A stretch of DNA of 64,000 nucleotides, from contig JAFUTP010000041.1 of the NCBI GenBank assembly GCA_017484165.1, positions 1 to 64,000 of the forward strand, given 5' to 3'. The notes under the pieces are model-generated. The model was given only the letters and a program-made list of their open reading frames with translations, did not search any database and was not told where the DNA came from. Shown here in pieces: positions 53,275-63,306 of the stretch. A program made the position numbers and the translations under genes. Each line of letters opens with the position of its first letter. Position 1 is the first letter of the stretch. This stretch comes from Cardiobacteriaceae bacterium. GTDB taxonomy: Bacteria; Pseudomonadota; Gammaproteobacteria; Cardiobacteriales; Cardiobacteriaceae.

Positions 53275-54102
53275 TTAGCTGTCCTTTTCCGCAGTTTTTT
53301 TCGTGGCTTTTTTGCGTTTTTTCGGAGCTTCTTCTTCCTCAATAATTTCTTTATCCGCTTCTAATTGCGGCAGATCTCTTTCATAACGAGAAAGCGAATT
53401 TAAGAAATATTCTTGCTCGAAATGATGTTTCATATAGCGACGGATTGTGTTTGCCCAAGATGCGTTATCAGGAAGCTCAATACCGCAAGCACCGAGCCGC
53501 CACAAAATCGGCAAAATGCTGCAATCAACCAGATTAAGCTCATCATTCATCAGGAATTTGCCGTAGTTTTCCGCTTTGAAGCTATGGAAAAATATTTTGA
53601 TTTCCTCAATCAATTCTTTACGGATACGGTTTTTCTCTGCCGCAGTCGGTTTTTTGCCGCCGATACGGTTTTTATTCGGAATGATGTCGTGTTCTAAAAC
53701 AACCGCACTGTGATACCAACTATCTTCAATTGCCGAGCAGAACAAGCGAATAATCGCCCGTTTGCTGGCTTCAATCGGCATTAAATTCGGATGTGGAAAG
53801 CGTTCATCTAAATATTCCGCCAACACACGGTCGCCATAAATTCTGAAATTGTGATCGGAAATTAAAGGCAGAGCCTCAACTTCGTGAAGTGTCATATAAG
53901 AACTACGAACATCGGGATTGGATAAATCAATATCTTGAATAGTTATTTCGAGTTTTTTGATACTGCTAATTAAACGGATACGGTGGCTAAAAATATCACG
54001 CGGACTTGAATACAAAATCAAAGAACCAAGCGATAAATCGGCATCTTTGTCGTCTAAATCAAAATCATCGTCGATGAAATCAGAATGGGTTTTCTTGATC
54101 AT
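53275..54102 (-). CDS. sspA: stringent starvation protein A (GST-fold RNA polymerase-binding protein)
   Basis: 275 residues from MIKKTHSDF (GGAG 10 nt upstream); the longer frame lies inside nif3. GST-like: an LILYSSPRDIFSHRIRLI N-terminal thioredoxin part, EALPLISDHNFRIYGDRVLAEYLDERFPHPNL, and a C-terminal helical domain. SspA binds sigma70-RNA polymerase during starvation. It is longer than E. coli SspA (212), with an acidic Asp-rich leader and a Lys/Glu-rich tail (EEEEAPKKRKKATKKTAEK). Overlaps the nif3 3' end by 23 nt. Confidence 0.92.
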   Translation of the reverse strand: MIKKTHSDFIDDDFDLDDKDADLSLGSLILYSSPRDIFSHRIRLISSIKKLEITIQDIDLSNPDVRSSYMTLHEVEALPLISDHNFRIYGDRVLAEYLDERFPHPNLMPIEASKRAIIRLFCSAIEDSWYHSAVVLEHDIIPNKNRIGGKKPTAAEKNRIRKELIEEIKIFFHSFKAENYGKFLMNDELNLVDCSILPILWRLGACGIELPDNASWANTIRRYMKHHFEQEYFLNSLSRYERDLPQLEADKEIIEEEEAPKKRKKATKKTAEKDS

Positions 54103-54859
54103 AAAAACTGCTCTCCAAGCAATACTGTTCGCGTAAATATGTAGATAAAGCCTGAACACCACCGCGTTCGGTCGCGTGATGTCCGCAAGAGAAATAAAAA
54201 ATTCCGTATTCAAAAGCTTCGTGATATGTCCGTTCGGCATATTCACCGCTGATAAAAGCGTCTGCGCCTAGTTTGACCGCCTCGGATAAAAAATCTTGTG
54301 CCGCTCCACTACACCAAGCAATACGGCGAATTTTCTGTTCCTTCTTGCAATTCAAGCTGCCGACATATTGCGGTTTTCGCCGAAAAATCAAGTGTAATTT
54401 CTCCGCCAAAGCGTCCGCCGCAAGAGCAGGTGAATTTTGAGCAATGTCGCCGAAAAATAGCAATTTCTCTTCTGGCGACTGAGCAACATTTTCAAGTCCG
54501 CAATGCGCGCTTAAATCCCTAGCAATTGCCGCGTTATTGCCCAAAGTCGGGTGTAAATCAAGCGGTAAGTGATAGGCAAAAAGATTGATGTCGTGCGAAA
54601 GCAAGAGCTTGATGCGCTCTTTTTTTATGCCAATAAGTTCAGGATTTTCCCCTTTCCAGAAATATCCATGATGCACAAGCAAAGCGTCCGCCTTGGTTTT
54701 TATCGCCTCTTCGATGGCAGATTTTGATGCCGAAACTGCGGTTAAAACTTTGCGAATTTCCGCTTTTCCCTCAACTTGCAAACCGTTCGGCGCGTAATCA
54801 CGGATATTTTTGACATCTAAAAGAGCATTTAGTTCTGCGAGAAGTTCGTAATTTTTCAT
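54080..54859 (-). CDS. Nif3-like dinuclear metal-centre protein (YbgI family)
   Basis: 259 residues. Metal-binding motifs LLVHHGYFWKGENP, AYHLPLDLHPTLGNN and the C-terminal FYFSCGHHATERGGVQAL. Forms a hexameric toroid; GTP cyclohydrolase I type 2 annotations exist, but the reaction is not established. First gene of a nif3-sspA-sspB run. Confidence 0.92.
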   Translation of the reverse strand: MKNYELLAELNALLDVKNIRDYAPNGLQVEGKAEIRKVLTAVSASKSAIEEAIKTKADALLVHHGYFWKGENPELIGIKKERIKLLLSHDINLFAYHLPLDLHPTLGNNAAIARDLSAHCGLENVAQSPEEKLLFFGDIAQNSPALAADALAEKLHLIFRRKPQYVGSLNCKKEQKIRRIAWCSGAAQDFLSEAVKLGADAFISGEYAERTYHEAFEYGIFYFSCGHHATERGGVQALSTYLREQYCLESSFYDQENPF

Positions 54860-54875
54860 AATTTCTGATGGTTGA

Positions 54876-54995
54876 GCCTGTCTAAAAATTCGTCATTTTG
54901 GGTTGTAGGCGAAAAATCTCTATTTGGTAGATCCTTCGCTGTGTTCAGGATGACGAGGGCAAAAAATAGAACTAACCCTAATTTTAGATATGCCC
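54876..54995 (+). mobile_element. MITE-like foldback repeat, copy 9
   Basis: GCCTGTCTAAAAATTCG start, ATTTTAGATATGCCC end; somewhat diverged (GGGTTGTAGG in the left arm). The remaining spacer to the FimX-like gene (54996-55170) shows no other feature I can support. Confidence 0.8.
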
Positions 54996-55170
54996 TGCTG
55001 TGAATTTTGTCAGGAAGCTGTATTAAAAACAAATACAAAAATATGACAAAAAGAAGATAGTTACAGAGATTTATCAAGCAAAAAGCGATTATTGGCTAGT
55101 TGCTAAAATCCCCCGCTTTTAGACAAAAAATCTCATTTAGATATTCAAATTTATTAGGACATTTACATTT

Positions 55171-57234
55171 ATGGCACAAGAAAACGAATTACAACAGGCG
55201 AAATTTCTGCTCGTCGGTCAAGATATGGATTGGATGCACGCTTTCCGTAAAGGCATCAGCCGCTTCTTCACCGTAGAAGAAAAACGCGCCGAAATGATTG
55301 AGGACATCGAAGGAATACTGAAATCTTTTAGCCCAAATTTTGTTGCAATCACAGTCGAACCAAGTCTTACCATCACCGTTGAACGGCTTATCCGTATCCT
55401 CCCCAGAGAAGAACAAATTCCCATTATCGCCATTACACAAGATAGCTGGAATGGCAATAACGATGAACTTATTAAACAAGGTGCAAATTTTGTTCTCAAC
55501 CGCAAGCATCTGCTTTCGGCGATTCGGGTTGTGCAACAAATTATGACACCTGTAAAACAAGCAGAGCAATTAAGCACATTAGAAGCAAATTACAAAAATA
55601 TCGCTCAAAGATATGACCGCTTATTCCTTGATGTGCCAGATCCTGTTTGTTACTTACAAGACGGATTATTTTTGAATGCCAATCCTGCATTTCATAAAGC
55701 TTTCAAATTGCCGAATGCCGAACATTTGGAAGAAGTAACGATTATGCAGTTCGTGCCGATAAAAACGGAAAAACCGCTCAAAGAAATGATGAAACTTGCC
55801 AAAGACAAAGATATTGTCCCTGCGGCAACTCTGGAATTTATCGACTATGAACAAGGCAAGTTGGAATTTACAACTTATGTCCATAAAGTTATTTATGACG
55901 GCAATCCCGCATTAGAAATGTATTTACGCGATCAGTCGGCTGGCGGTTCTGGCGGCGGCGTTGATCCCAGCACTGGTTTGCCGAGTCCAAGTGTTTTGCG
56001 TGCTTCTATTCGGCAAAATCAGGAACGGGCAGAGGGCGATTTTCTCGGTTGTTTTGTGTATTTATGGGCAGAAAATTACCGTGAAGTTTTGCAAAAAGAT
56101 GGTTTCAAAGCGGCTGAAATTTTGATTACTGCCGTTGCTGATACCGCGCAAAGACTGCTTCCCGCTTCGACCGAAATGGCAAGAATTACCGACGATGCCC
56201 TGATTATCTGGCTTGCTGGTGATAAGGAACAAGCAATTTCTAGAATTAAAGGCATTGTGAGCAATTTAGATGAGCTTGTTCCTGAAAATATCGGTCGTCT
56301 CATTCATCCGCAAACTTATGCTGGAATGGTGGAATTGCGTCGCAACAGCACTTATGAACAACTAGTTAGTAATTCTTACCGTGCAACTCGTCAATTAGTT
56401 TTGAGCCAATCAGGTGAGCGAATTGCCGAACCGACTGCCACGAATATGACCCGTAAAGAAGAAAGAACAGTGGCATTTTTGGGCAAACTTATCGACACTG
56501 ACCGCATCAAATATCAATATCAACCGATTGCCTGCCTCGAACCAACTGATATTGAACGCTATCAAACTGCAATCAATATTCTCCCGAATCCAAATCCACA
56601 GGAAGAAGAGGAAGAAATCGAGCTTGATGTTTTGCTGCAATATGCCAACCGCTTCCAGCTGGCAAGAAAAATGGAACGACAAAAAATTGCCCAATTCTGC
56701 TCTGATTTACTGTCATACACTGGCGACCAAAGCAAGGTGCAAATTCATTTTCCGCTTGCCTACGATGCGCTCGATGATGAAACCTTCCCAGAATGGTTGG
56801 AAAGTCAATTAGTTGGAACGGGGGTTTCGCCGACGCAAGTTGTTTTGGATATTTCTCTTGATGCGGCAAATGAAACCTTCTCTGGTGCAAAAGCTTTGAT
56901 TGACAGAATGCGTCCGCTTGGTGCGAAACTGGCAATTTCTGGTGTTGGGATTTATGACGAAACGGTGGAGGAAATCTTCAATCGTGTTAAACCGAATGTG
57001 TTGAAGCTTGATATGAATGAAATCGACACATTGGAAGACCAAGAAGAATTCCAATTTATGAGCAAGATTAAGGAATATGCCGAAGAGCACGATATTGAAC
57101 TTATCGTCGCGAATATGGAATCTCCTGCACAACTTTCGCATGTCTTTCCATACGAATTACAACTGGTGCAAGGCGATGGTCTTGTGCCTGCGATGGACGG
57201 CTTTGAGTTCGATTTCTCTGAACCGTTGTTCTAA
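55171..57234 (+). CDS. FimX-like degenerate GGDEF-EAL c-di-GMP effector
   Basis: 687 residues, matching P. aeruginosa FimX (691) in size and order. Residues ~10-125 are a receiver-like domain lacking a phosphoacceptor Asp (NFVAITVEPS). A PAS domain lies at ~145-255 and a GGDEF-like domain at ~270-425, with RITDDALIIWL where the catalytic motif should be. An EAL-like domain follows (~440-687) with YQPIACLE instead of EAL, and a QLVQGDGLV end. Both enzymatic motifs are lost, so it should bind rather than make or cleave c-di-GMP. FimX controls type IV pilus assembly and twitching, an inferred role here. Confidence 0.82.
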   Translation: MAQENELQQAKFLLVGQDMDWMHAFRKGISRFFTVEEKRAEMIEDIEGILKSFSPNFVAITVEPSLTITVERLIRILPREEQIPIIAITQDSWNGNNDELIKQGANFVLNRKHLLSAIRVVQQIMTPVKQAEQLSTLEANYKNIAQRYDRLFLDVPDPVCYLQDGLFLNANPAFHKAFKLPNAEHLEEVTIMQFVPIKTEKPLKEMMKLAKDKDIVPAATLEFIDYEQGKLEFTTYVHKVIYDGNPALEMYLRDQSAGGSGGGVDPSTGLPSPSVLRASIRQNQERAEGDFLGCFVYLWAENYREVLQKDGFKAAEILITAVADTAQRLLPASTEMARITDDALIIWLAGDKEQAISRIKGIVSNLDELVPENIGRLIHPQTYAGMVELRRNSTYEQLVSNSYRATRQLVLSQSGERIAEPTATNMTRKEERTVAFLGKLIDTDRIKYQYQPIACLEPTDIERYQTAINILPNPNPQEEEEEIELDVLLQYANRFQLARKMERQKIAQFCSDLLSYTGDQSKVQIHFPLAYDALDDETFPEWLESQLVGTGVSPTQVVLDISLDAANETFSGAKALIDRMRPLGAKLAISGVGIYDETVEEIFNRVKPNVLKLDMNEIDTLEDQEEFQFMSKIKEYAEEHDIELIVANMESPAQLSHVFPYELQLVQGDGLVPAMDGFEFDFSEPLF

Positions 57235-57253
57235 AAGTTTTGCACTCTTGCAT

Positions 57254-57297
57254 AAAAAAATACCGCCGAAAATTGCACTCTTCGGCGGTATTTTTTT
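57254..57297 (+). terminator. Rho-independent terminator of the fimX-like gene
   Basis: 17-bp stem (ATACCGCCGAA / TTCGGCGGTAT core) with A and T flanks and a 10-nt loop. Confidence 0.92.
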
Positions 57298-57314
57298 GCC
57301 CTGTTTTTATACGG

Positions 57315-57435
57315 TCGTGTCTAAAAAAACCGTCATTTTGAGCCGTAGGCGAAAAATCTCTATCAGCAGATCCTTCGCTGCGCTCAAGATGACGAGGGTA
57401 AAAAAATAGAACTAACCATAAATTTAGATGTGCCC
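57315..57435 (+). mobile_element. MITE-like foldback repeat, copy 10
   Basis: TCGTGTCTAAAAAAACCG start and TTTAGATGTGCCC end; immediately precedes the DUF2130 stop. Confidence 0.83.
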
Positions 57436-57440
57436 ATAAA

Positions 57441-58718
57441 TTATTCATCTTCTTCTTTATCTTTATTATTCAAAGCATCAAAAGCCTGTTTCATTGTCGG
57501 GTTATTTTTAGTTAATTTCTTAATGCTTAATTTGTCAGCTTTATCATTTGCGAGCCGTAATTGCCTACCTGATGAGAGCAAGTTCTCTTTCACTTTTTGC
57601 AGATGGTCGATAGTTTTGTCGATTTCATCAATGGCACTTTGAAATTTTTTGCTTGCTTGTTCGTAGTTGTAGCTGAATTCTTTTTTGAATTTATTTAAGT
57701 TTTCTTCGAAATTTGTAATATCGATATTGCGGTTTTGCTGTTCGATTAAAGCCTTTTTAGCACTTAAAGTATTCATTGCGGTATTTCTTAAAATGCTGAT
57801 TAAAGGGATAAAAAACTGCGGTCGAATGACAAACATTTTTGGATAACGGTAGCTCATCACAATTCCTGCGTTATAAAAATCATTATCCGCTTCCAGAAGC
57901 GACACCAGCACAGCATATTCACAATTTTTATTTGCTCTATCTTTATCTAATTTCGCCAAAAACTCTTCGTTACGGTGTTTTGTTTTGCTCTCTTCTAATT
58001 CATTTTTCATTTCAAAAATAATTGAAATAATTTCGACATTATTTTCATCACTCTCGCGGTAAATAAAATCGGCCTTTGAGCCTGAAATTACCTCATTATC
58101 TTTTTCAAAATAAACATTCCCAGGGAGTAATGCTCGCATTTTGTTAAATTCGATTAGGCAGTGCTGTTCTAAACTTTCACCGACAAGTTTTATATTTAAT
58201 CTTGACTTGAAATCCTTGTAATAATCGAGTTCATCTTGACTTCGTTTGAGTGCTATTTCGAATTTCTGCCGCTCGCTTTCTAATGCGCTTTGGAGTTTTA
58301 TTTGATTGAGTTCTTCATCAGCGGTGATTTTGTTTTGCAAACTTAAAATTTTTCCCTGCATTTCCTGTTCTTTTGCGGCAAATTGGCTGTTGCACTCTAA
58401 TTCTTTATTTCTTACCGCTAAATTAAGTTTTTCATCAATATTGGACTGAATTATTTGCACTCTTGTATGTAATCCACTGATAGTCTGTTCTAATTGTTTT
58501 TCCCTCTCCGCAAAAGAATTTTTGCACTCTATTTCCTTTTTTTGTAACTCATTTTGCAGCATCAAGTTATACCGTTGTTGCTCTTTTTGTATTTCATCGG
58601 ATAAGCGTTTTTCTAATTCTTCATTAAATGCTTTATCACGGATTTTCTGCATTATTTCTGCTACTAGATTTTGGTCTAATGAAATATTTTCATTGCAATG
58701 CGGACAAGTTATTTGCAT
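57441..58718 (-). CDS. DUF2130 domain-containing coiled-coil protein
   Basis: 425 residues from MQITCPHCNENISL, chosen because AAAGGA precedes it. An N-terminal CPHC half zinc knuckle leads to a long coiled coil (~25-150). A PD-(D/E)XK-like domain follows (SKADFIYRESDENNVEIISIIFEMKNELEESK), then a C-terminal coiled coil. The family is widespread with no assigned function; the D...ExK pattern hints at a nuclease-like fold. Flanked by MITE copies on both sides. Confidence 0.85.
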   Translation of the reverse strand: MQITCPHCNENISLDQNLVAEIMQKIRDKAFNEELEKRLSDEIQKEQQRYNLMLQNELQKKEIECKNSFAEREKQLEQTISGLHTRVQIIQSNIDEKLNLAVRNKELECNSQFAAKEQEMQGKILSLQNKITADEELNQIKLQSALESERQKFEIALKRSQDELDYYKDFKSRLNIKLVGESLEQHCLIEFNKMRALLPGNVYFEKDNEVISGSKADFIYRESDENNVEIISIIFEMKNELEESKTKHRNEEFLAKLDKDRANKNCEYAVLVSLLEADNDFYNAGIVMSYRYPKMFVIRPQFFIPLISILRNTAMNTLSAKKALIEQQNRNIDITNFEENLNKFKKEFSYNYEQASKKFQSAIDEIDKTIDHLQKVKENLLSSGRQLRLANDKADKLSIKKLTKNNPTMKQAFDALNNKDKEEDE

Positions 58719-58805
58719 TTTGTTTTTCCTTTTTCTAGAAAACAAAAAAATAGCCTAGCGCAAGTTTGGCGCAAGGCTTGGAGTATAAAAAGATGAAATT
58801 GATTA

Positions 58806-58925
58806 GTGCTTGTCTAAAAATTCGTCATTTCGAGCCGTAGGCGAAAAATCTTTATCGGCAGATCTTTCGCTGCGCTCAGGATGACGAGGTAAATGAAAGA
58901 ACTAACCATAAATTTAGATGTGCCC
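58806..58925 (+). mobile_element. MITE-like foldback repeat, copy 11
   Basis: GTGCTTGTCTAAAAATTCG start and TTTAGATGTGCCC end, directly flanked by ATTA on both sides (58802-58805 and 58926-58929). Confidence 0.86.
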
Positions 58926-58966
58926 ATTAAAGAGTGTTTTTGCAAAAATGTAAAAAATCCGATGTT

Positions 58967-59983
58967 CTAGACGATAAGAATTTTTTCTTCTCCGCCAGTG
59001 CGCTTTTTGATTTTTCCCAGCAGGATTGCTTTTTTGCCGCTTTGTTCAAAATCCGCGATGATATTTTCAGCATCTTTCGCTGCCGCAATCATCACAAAAC
59101 CAACTCCCATATTGAAAGTGCCGAAGCATTCTGACTTGGCGACGGTTTTTTGTATTTCGTCCATCAACGGTAGTTTGGGAAGCGTGCTGCTTTCAATTAC
59201 GGCGCAGAACTCATCACCGTATGCGCGCGGCAAATTTTCAGGCAAACCGCCACCCGTGATGTGCGCAAGAGAATGTATTTCGAATTTTTTAAGCGCATTA
59301 AGCACATCTTGAACATAAATTTTGGTGGGAGTAAGAAGAATTTCTCCGACCGTTTTACCGTCATAAGTCTTTGAAAAATCAGGAAAAATTTTGCGTAGTA
59401 GGGAATAACCGTTGGAATGAAAACCACTCGACGGCAGACCAATTAAAACATCGTCATCGCTCACTTTTTTACCGTCAATTAGTTCTGCTTTTTCCACCAC
59501 TCCGACGGCAAATCCTGCAATGTCATACTCGCCTTCCTGGTAAAAACCTGGCATTTCTGCCGTTTCACCGCCGATTAAAGCGCAATTTGCTTGGCGGCAA
59601 CCTTCGCTAATTCCTTTCACGATTTCGGCAGCGATTTCTGGTGAGAGTTTGCCGCAAGCAAGATAATCGAGGAAAAATTGCGGTGCTGCACCGTGGCAGA
59701 GTATGTCATTGACGCACATTGCAACGGCATCGATACCGATTGTGTCGTATTTATTGAGTGCAAAGGCGATTTTTAATTTCGTTCCGACCCCGTCCGTGCC
59801 TGATACTAAAACTGGTTCGCGGTATCCCGATAAATCATAAAAAGCACCGAAAGAACCGATGCCGCCTAAAACCCGTGGATTGTGCGTCGAAGCCGCTAAC
59901 TTACGGATTAAATCTACCGCCTGATAGCCCGCTTCCTTATCAACTCCTGCGGATTTGTAATCTGTTTTACCGTTATTTGTCAT
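58967..59983 (-). CDS. purM: phosphoribosylformylglycinamidine cyclo-ligase (AIR synthetase)
   Basis: 338 residues. Fifth step of purine synthesis: FGAM plus ATP to AIR. Signature [56 protein letters not shown] and [10 protein letters not shown]. The start overlaps the purC stop (ATGA). The usual partner purN is absent; purC is used instead. Confidence 0.96.
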   Translation of the reverse strand: MTNNGKTDYKSAGVDKEAGYQAVDLIRKLAASTHNPRVLGGIGSFGAFYDLSGYREPVLVSGTDGVGTKLKIAFALNKYDTIGIDAVAMCVNDILCHGAAPQFFLDYLACGKLSPEIAAEIVKGISEGCRQANCALIGGETAEMPGFYQEGEYDIAGFAVGVVEKAELIDGKKVSDDDVLIGLPSSGFHSNGYSLLRKIFPDFSKTYDGKTVGEILLTPTKIYVQDVLNALKKFEIHSLAHITGGGLPENLPRAYGDEFCAVIESSTLPKLPLMDEIQKTVAKSECFGTFNMGVGFVMIAAAKDAENIIADFEQSGKKAILLGKIKKRTGGEEKILIV

Positions 59984-60699
59984 ACATCACCGAGAGACTT
60001 TTTCAGCCGCGCTAAAACTTCTTGATACGCTTCGGTTAAACCGCCTAAATCGCGACGGAAACGGTCTTTATCCATTTTTGAGTTATCGCTTGCATTCCAA
60101 AGTCGGCAAGTATCGGGACTAATTTCGTCGGCAAGAATGATTTTTCCCTCCGCTGTGCGACCAAATTCGATTTTGAAATCGATTAGGCGGATATTAATTG
60201 CGCTAAAAATTCTGATGAGCACTTGATTTACCGCCATTGCTTGCTTACGGATTTCTGCGATTTCTTCTCGATTTGCCGCATTTATCGCAACTGCGTGGTC
60301 GTCGTTGATAAGCGGATCTCCGAGTGCGTCATTTTTGTAACAAAATTCCAAAATTGGCTCGCGGACTATCGTTCCTTCTTCAATACCTAATCTTTTTGCC
60401 ATCGAACCTGCAATCACATTACGGACGATAACTTCCAAGGGAACAATCTCAACTTTTTTGCACAATTGCTCGCGTTCGGAAAGTTTTTCTACAAAGTGCG
60501 TGTTAATTCCAGCGCGGTTTAATTCCTGATAAATCAAAGCGGTAATTGCACAATTAAGAATTCCCTTGTCAGCAATAATTTCGTGCTTTGCACCGTTACC
60601 AGCGGTTGCATCGTCGTTGTAGTGAATGATTACTTCATCTGCTTTATCGGTTGCAAAAACCGCTTTTGCCTTGCCTGTGTAAATCAGTTCTTTTTTCAT
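59980..60699 (-). CDS. purC: SAICAR synthetase
   Basis: 239 residues. ATP-dependent joining of CAIR and aspartate. [14 protein letters not shown] start, [31 protein letters not shown] and [14 protein letters not shown] are canonical. AGGAAC lies upstream of the start. Transcribed into purM with a 4-nt overlap. Confidence 0.97.
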   Translation of the reverse strand: MKKELIYTGKAKAVFATDKADEVIIHYNDDATAGNGAKHEIIADKGILNCAITALIYQELNRAGINTHFVEKLSEREQLCKKVEIVPLEVIVRNVIAGSMAKRLGIEEGTIVREPILEFCYKNDALGDPLINDDHAVAINAANREEIAEIRKQAMAVNQVLIRIFSAINIRLIDFKIEFGRTAEGKIILADEISPDTCRLWNASDNSKMDKDRFRRDLGGLTEAYQEVLARLKKSLGDV

Positions 60700-60740
60700 G
60701 AGATGTTCCTAGAGAAATAAAAAATTCATAAAAAATCCAT

Positions 60741-60768
60741 AAAAAACGGGGAGTTAAGTCGCTCCCCA
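60741..60768 (-). terminator. Rho-independent terminator of the SPOR gene
   Basis: Minus strand GGGGAG / CTCCCC stem, 8-nt loop, then GTTTTTTA. Confidence 0.82.
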
Positions 60769-60781
60769 TATATGCAAATTA

Positions 60782-61846
60782 TTAAAACCCGCCGATAGCA
60801 TTTAATTTTTTGCGAATTCCCGCAACTTCGCTATCACGATACGGTCCAACCGACACCCGAGTTTTACCGTCTTTCAAGGTTGCAACTTTCACGGGAAAAT
60901 TATTTTTACGCAAGCGCGCAACCGCTCTATCAACATTTTCCTTTTTGGCATAAACCCCGACATAAATCCATTTGTCGGCTTTTTCGCCTTTTTTTGCACT
61001 GCTCGCCTGATTATTTGATTTATTGGAAGTGAGTTCTAATTTCGGAGCTGGCGGAGCTTTTTTCTTTTCGGCTTGTTTTCGTTCTGCGGCTTTCTTTTCA
61101 GCAGCTTTTTTTTCGGCTTGTTTTTTCTCGCGCTCCCGTTCTCTTTCTCGTTCGCGCTTGGCTTGTTCTTCTTTTTTCTTTTGCTGTTGTTTTTTAGCTT
61201 CGGCTTGTTTTTTCTCGCGTTCGCGTTTGGCTTGTTCTTCTTTTTTGCGCTGTTCCTCTCTATTTACGGTTTCGCGCGCTTGTGGTTCTTCTTCTACTAC
61301 TTCTGGTTCAATTACCACTGGTGCGGTATTTGCCGTCGGAGTATTCGCACGCAGGTTGGGAGTAATTGTGCTTGGATTTTTATCGTTGGGATTTTCCAAA
61401 GCTGGCGGTGGCGCACCGTTATCGCTTTCCATTTCCTGCAAACTAGAAAGCACAATCGGCTCTTGCGGATTAGGCGCGGGTTTTTTAACTTCTGGCGCAC
61501 GGTTATTTACGGGAACAGTCGGAGAGGGATTGCCGTAATTTTGTAATTCTTCGGGAATTTCAGGTTTGAGCCAAGCTCGTCCCATTAAAAATCCCGCAAT
61601 TGCCAGCACCACAAATCCCAGAATTTTTGACTGTAAGGGACTTGGGTGGAATTTTAATTTGGTCGGATTAGACGGTTGTCTATCGAACATATTCGCGTTT
61701 TGCTGCGGGTTTTGTTGTCCGAAAGGAGCTTGTTGTTGATATTGCTGATATTGCTGATTTTGCTGTCCGTATTGCGGCGGACGATTTGTTTGCATATTTC
61801 CTTGCGGATTTTGTGGATTTCGATTAAACGGATTGTTGTTGTTCAT
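60782..61846 (-). CDS. SPOR-domain cell-division protein (DedD/FtsN-like)
   Basis: 354 residues. Cytoplasmic Asn/Gln/Pro-rich leader (~1-70), one TM helix (ILGFVVLAIAGFLMGRAWL), and a long periplasmic linker with a Lys/Glu/Arg-rich segment of near-repeats (EEQAKREREKKQAE). The C-terminal SPOR domain (WIYVGVYAKKENVDRAVARLRKNNFPVKV...VSVGPYRD) binds denuded glycan strands at the septum. It lies after folC, in the position of dedD in the accD-folC-dedD order of E. coli, which favours a DedD-type identity. Confidence 0.87.
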   Translation of the reverse strand: MNNNNPFNRNPQNPQGNMQTNRPPQYGQQNQQYQQYQQQAPFGQQNPQQNANMFDRQPSNPTKLKFHPSPLQSKILGFVVLAIAGFLMGRAWLKPEIPEELQNYGNPSPTVPVNNRAPEVKKPAPNPQEPIVLSSLQEMESDNGAPPPALENPNDKNPSTITPNLRANTPTANTAPVVIEPEVVEEEPQARETVNREEQRKKEEQAKREREKKQAEAKKQQQKKKEEQAKREREREREREKKQAEKKAAEKKAAERKQAEKKKAPPAPKLELTSNKSNNQASSAKKGEKADKWIYVGVYAKKENVDRAVARLRKNNFPVKVATLKDGKTRVSVGPYRDSEVAGIRKKLNAIGGF

Positions 61847-61865
61847 TGTTATAAGTTCCCTGAAA

Positions 61866-61962
61866 TTTCGTTGTTGGGTATATCCAAAAATAAAAAATAA
61901 TTTTTCACAAAAAGCGAAAGAAGAGGGAAGTGTGGCAGCCGCCCCACAAGCCCCTCCTGATT
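61866..61962 (-). repeat. dispersed repeat family B, copy 2
   Basis: Reverse complement of the element at 10932-11022, with shared CGTTCTTCA, GTGGGGC-GCTGCC, TTCTTTCGCTTTTTGTG and TTTTTTATT blocks. Lies between folC and the SPOR gene. Confidence 0.75.
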
Positions 61963-62005
61963 TTTTTGAAGAACGGAAAAAATGAATTTTTTAGATACAT
62001 ACGCC

Positions 62006-63286
62006 CTATTTTCTATCTAAAAATTTTCCTACGGTTACAAAAGAGCCCGTAATCACTAATAAATCTTCTTCTCTTAAATGCTTTTTTGCCGTTTTGACAG
62101 CGGTCTCAACATCGCTAGAAATATTTATTTTTTCCTGATTTATACCCGCAGATTTTGCGTTTTCTGCCAAATTTTCTGCCTCATCACCGCGAGTGCCATC
62201 AAGACTTGCAAAAAACCATAAATCAATTTGATTTTGCAATTTTCTAAACACGGCTTTTTGGTCTTTATCTTTAAGCATTGCGCAGACGGCAATGATTTTG
62301 CCGCGGATTTTTGTTCTTTTTTCTGCCAAAAATTCGGCTAAAACTTCCGCACTGTCTTCGTTATGGGCAACATCAATCAATATTTCAGGATTTTCTGCAA
62401 TTGTTGTAAGCCGTCCGAAATTTTTTGCGTGCAGACTTGCTTGTTCGAGAATTTCTTTGTTTAAGGAAAATTGCTCATTTATCACCGCCGCACAAGCCGC
62501 AAAATGTCCGAGCTGATGTTTGCCGAGCAAATATTTTGGTGCGGAAAGCTTGATTTCTTCGCCTAAAACATCGGTTTTGATTTGAGTTTTATCTGCATCT
62601 GCAAATTCGGCATTGATGTCCTGACCGTAAATCCAAATCCGCTGTGATTTTTCTTTCGCAGCGTTTAAGAAATTGGCAGGCGGATTTTGATAAGCAATGG
62701 CGATGCGCTGTTTGGAGCGCATAATTCCTGCTTTTTCCAGCGCGATTTTTTCGATTGTGTCGCCGAGCCAATCTTGATGATCTAATCCGATGCGCGAAAA
62801 AATTGCCGCATCAGCATCAAGCATATTCACCGCGTCCAAGCGTCCGCCAAGACCAACTTCCAAGACGGCAATTTGCGGTTTTTTCTCTGCCATCAGCAAA
62901 AACGCGGCTAGTGCTGACCATTCAAAAAAACTCAAAGAAATTTCACCGCGTGCGGCATCAATTTTTTCGAAAGCTTTAATCAGAACATCGGCGGAGACTT
63001 TTTCACCGTTAAAACGAATTCTTTCGCGGTAATCAAGCAAATGCGGTGAGGAAAAAGACGCGATAGAAATTCCCGCAGCCCGACAAATCGCTTCCGACCA
63101 GCAAACGCAACTTCCTTTTCCATTTGTGCCAGCAACGCTTATCACAAAATCGGCGATTTTCGGCGCACCAAGCCTCTTCCAAACTTCGCTGATGCGACTA
63201 AGACCTAAATCCCAAGCTTTGTGATGATTCGTCTCTTGTGCGATTAGCCAATCTTCCAAGCTGCGGCAAGTTTTGAAGTCAATCAT
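62006..63286 (-). CDS. folC: bifunctional dihydrofolate/folylpolyglutamate synthase
   Basis: 426 residues. Adds glutamate to dihydropteroate and folates. ATP loop VAGTNGKGSCVCW, FSSPHLLDYRERI, the LDAVNMLDADAAIFSRIGLDHQDWLG block with metal-binding acids, and the C-terminal VDVAHN-type IDVAHNEDSAE. Downstream of accD as in many gammaproteobacteria, with a MITE in between. Confidence 0.95.
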   Translation of the reverse strand: MIDFKTCRSLEDWLIAQETNHHKAWDLGLSRISEVWKRLGAPKIADFVISVAGTNGKGSCVCWSEAICRAAGISIASFSSPHLLDYRERIRFNGEKVSADVLIKAFEKIDAARGEISLSFFEWSALAAFLLMAEKKPQIAVLEVGLGGRLDAVNMLDADAAIFSRIGLDHQDWLGDTIEKIALEKAGIMRSKQRIAIAYQNPPANFLNAAKEKSQRIWIYGQDINAEFADADKTQIKTDVLGEEIKLSAPKYLLGKHQLGHFAACAAVINEQFSLNKEILEQASLHAKNFGRLTTIAENPEILIDVAHNEDSAEVLAEFLAEKRTKIRGKIIAVCAMLKDKDQKAVFRKLQNQIDLWFFASLDGTRGDEAENLAENAKSAGINQEKINISSDVETAVKTAKKHLREEDLLVITGSFVTVGKFLDRK

Positions 63287-63306
63287 GTATCCGTTCGATA
63301 AATATT

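Noticed and set aside
53275-54246. Longer SspA with 48 extra N-terminal residues
   Set aside because: The extension lies wholly within nif3 and has no SspA-like sequence; MIKKTHSDF has a proper ribosome-binding site.
54856-55077. Short minus-strand frame upstream of nif3
   Set aside because: Mostly MITE translation (copy 9); no family features.
61023-61546. Long + strand frames rich in Phe/Ser/Cys opposite the SPOR gene
   Set aside because: Antisense of the Lys/Glu/Arg-rich linker; low-complexity artefact.
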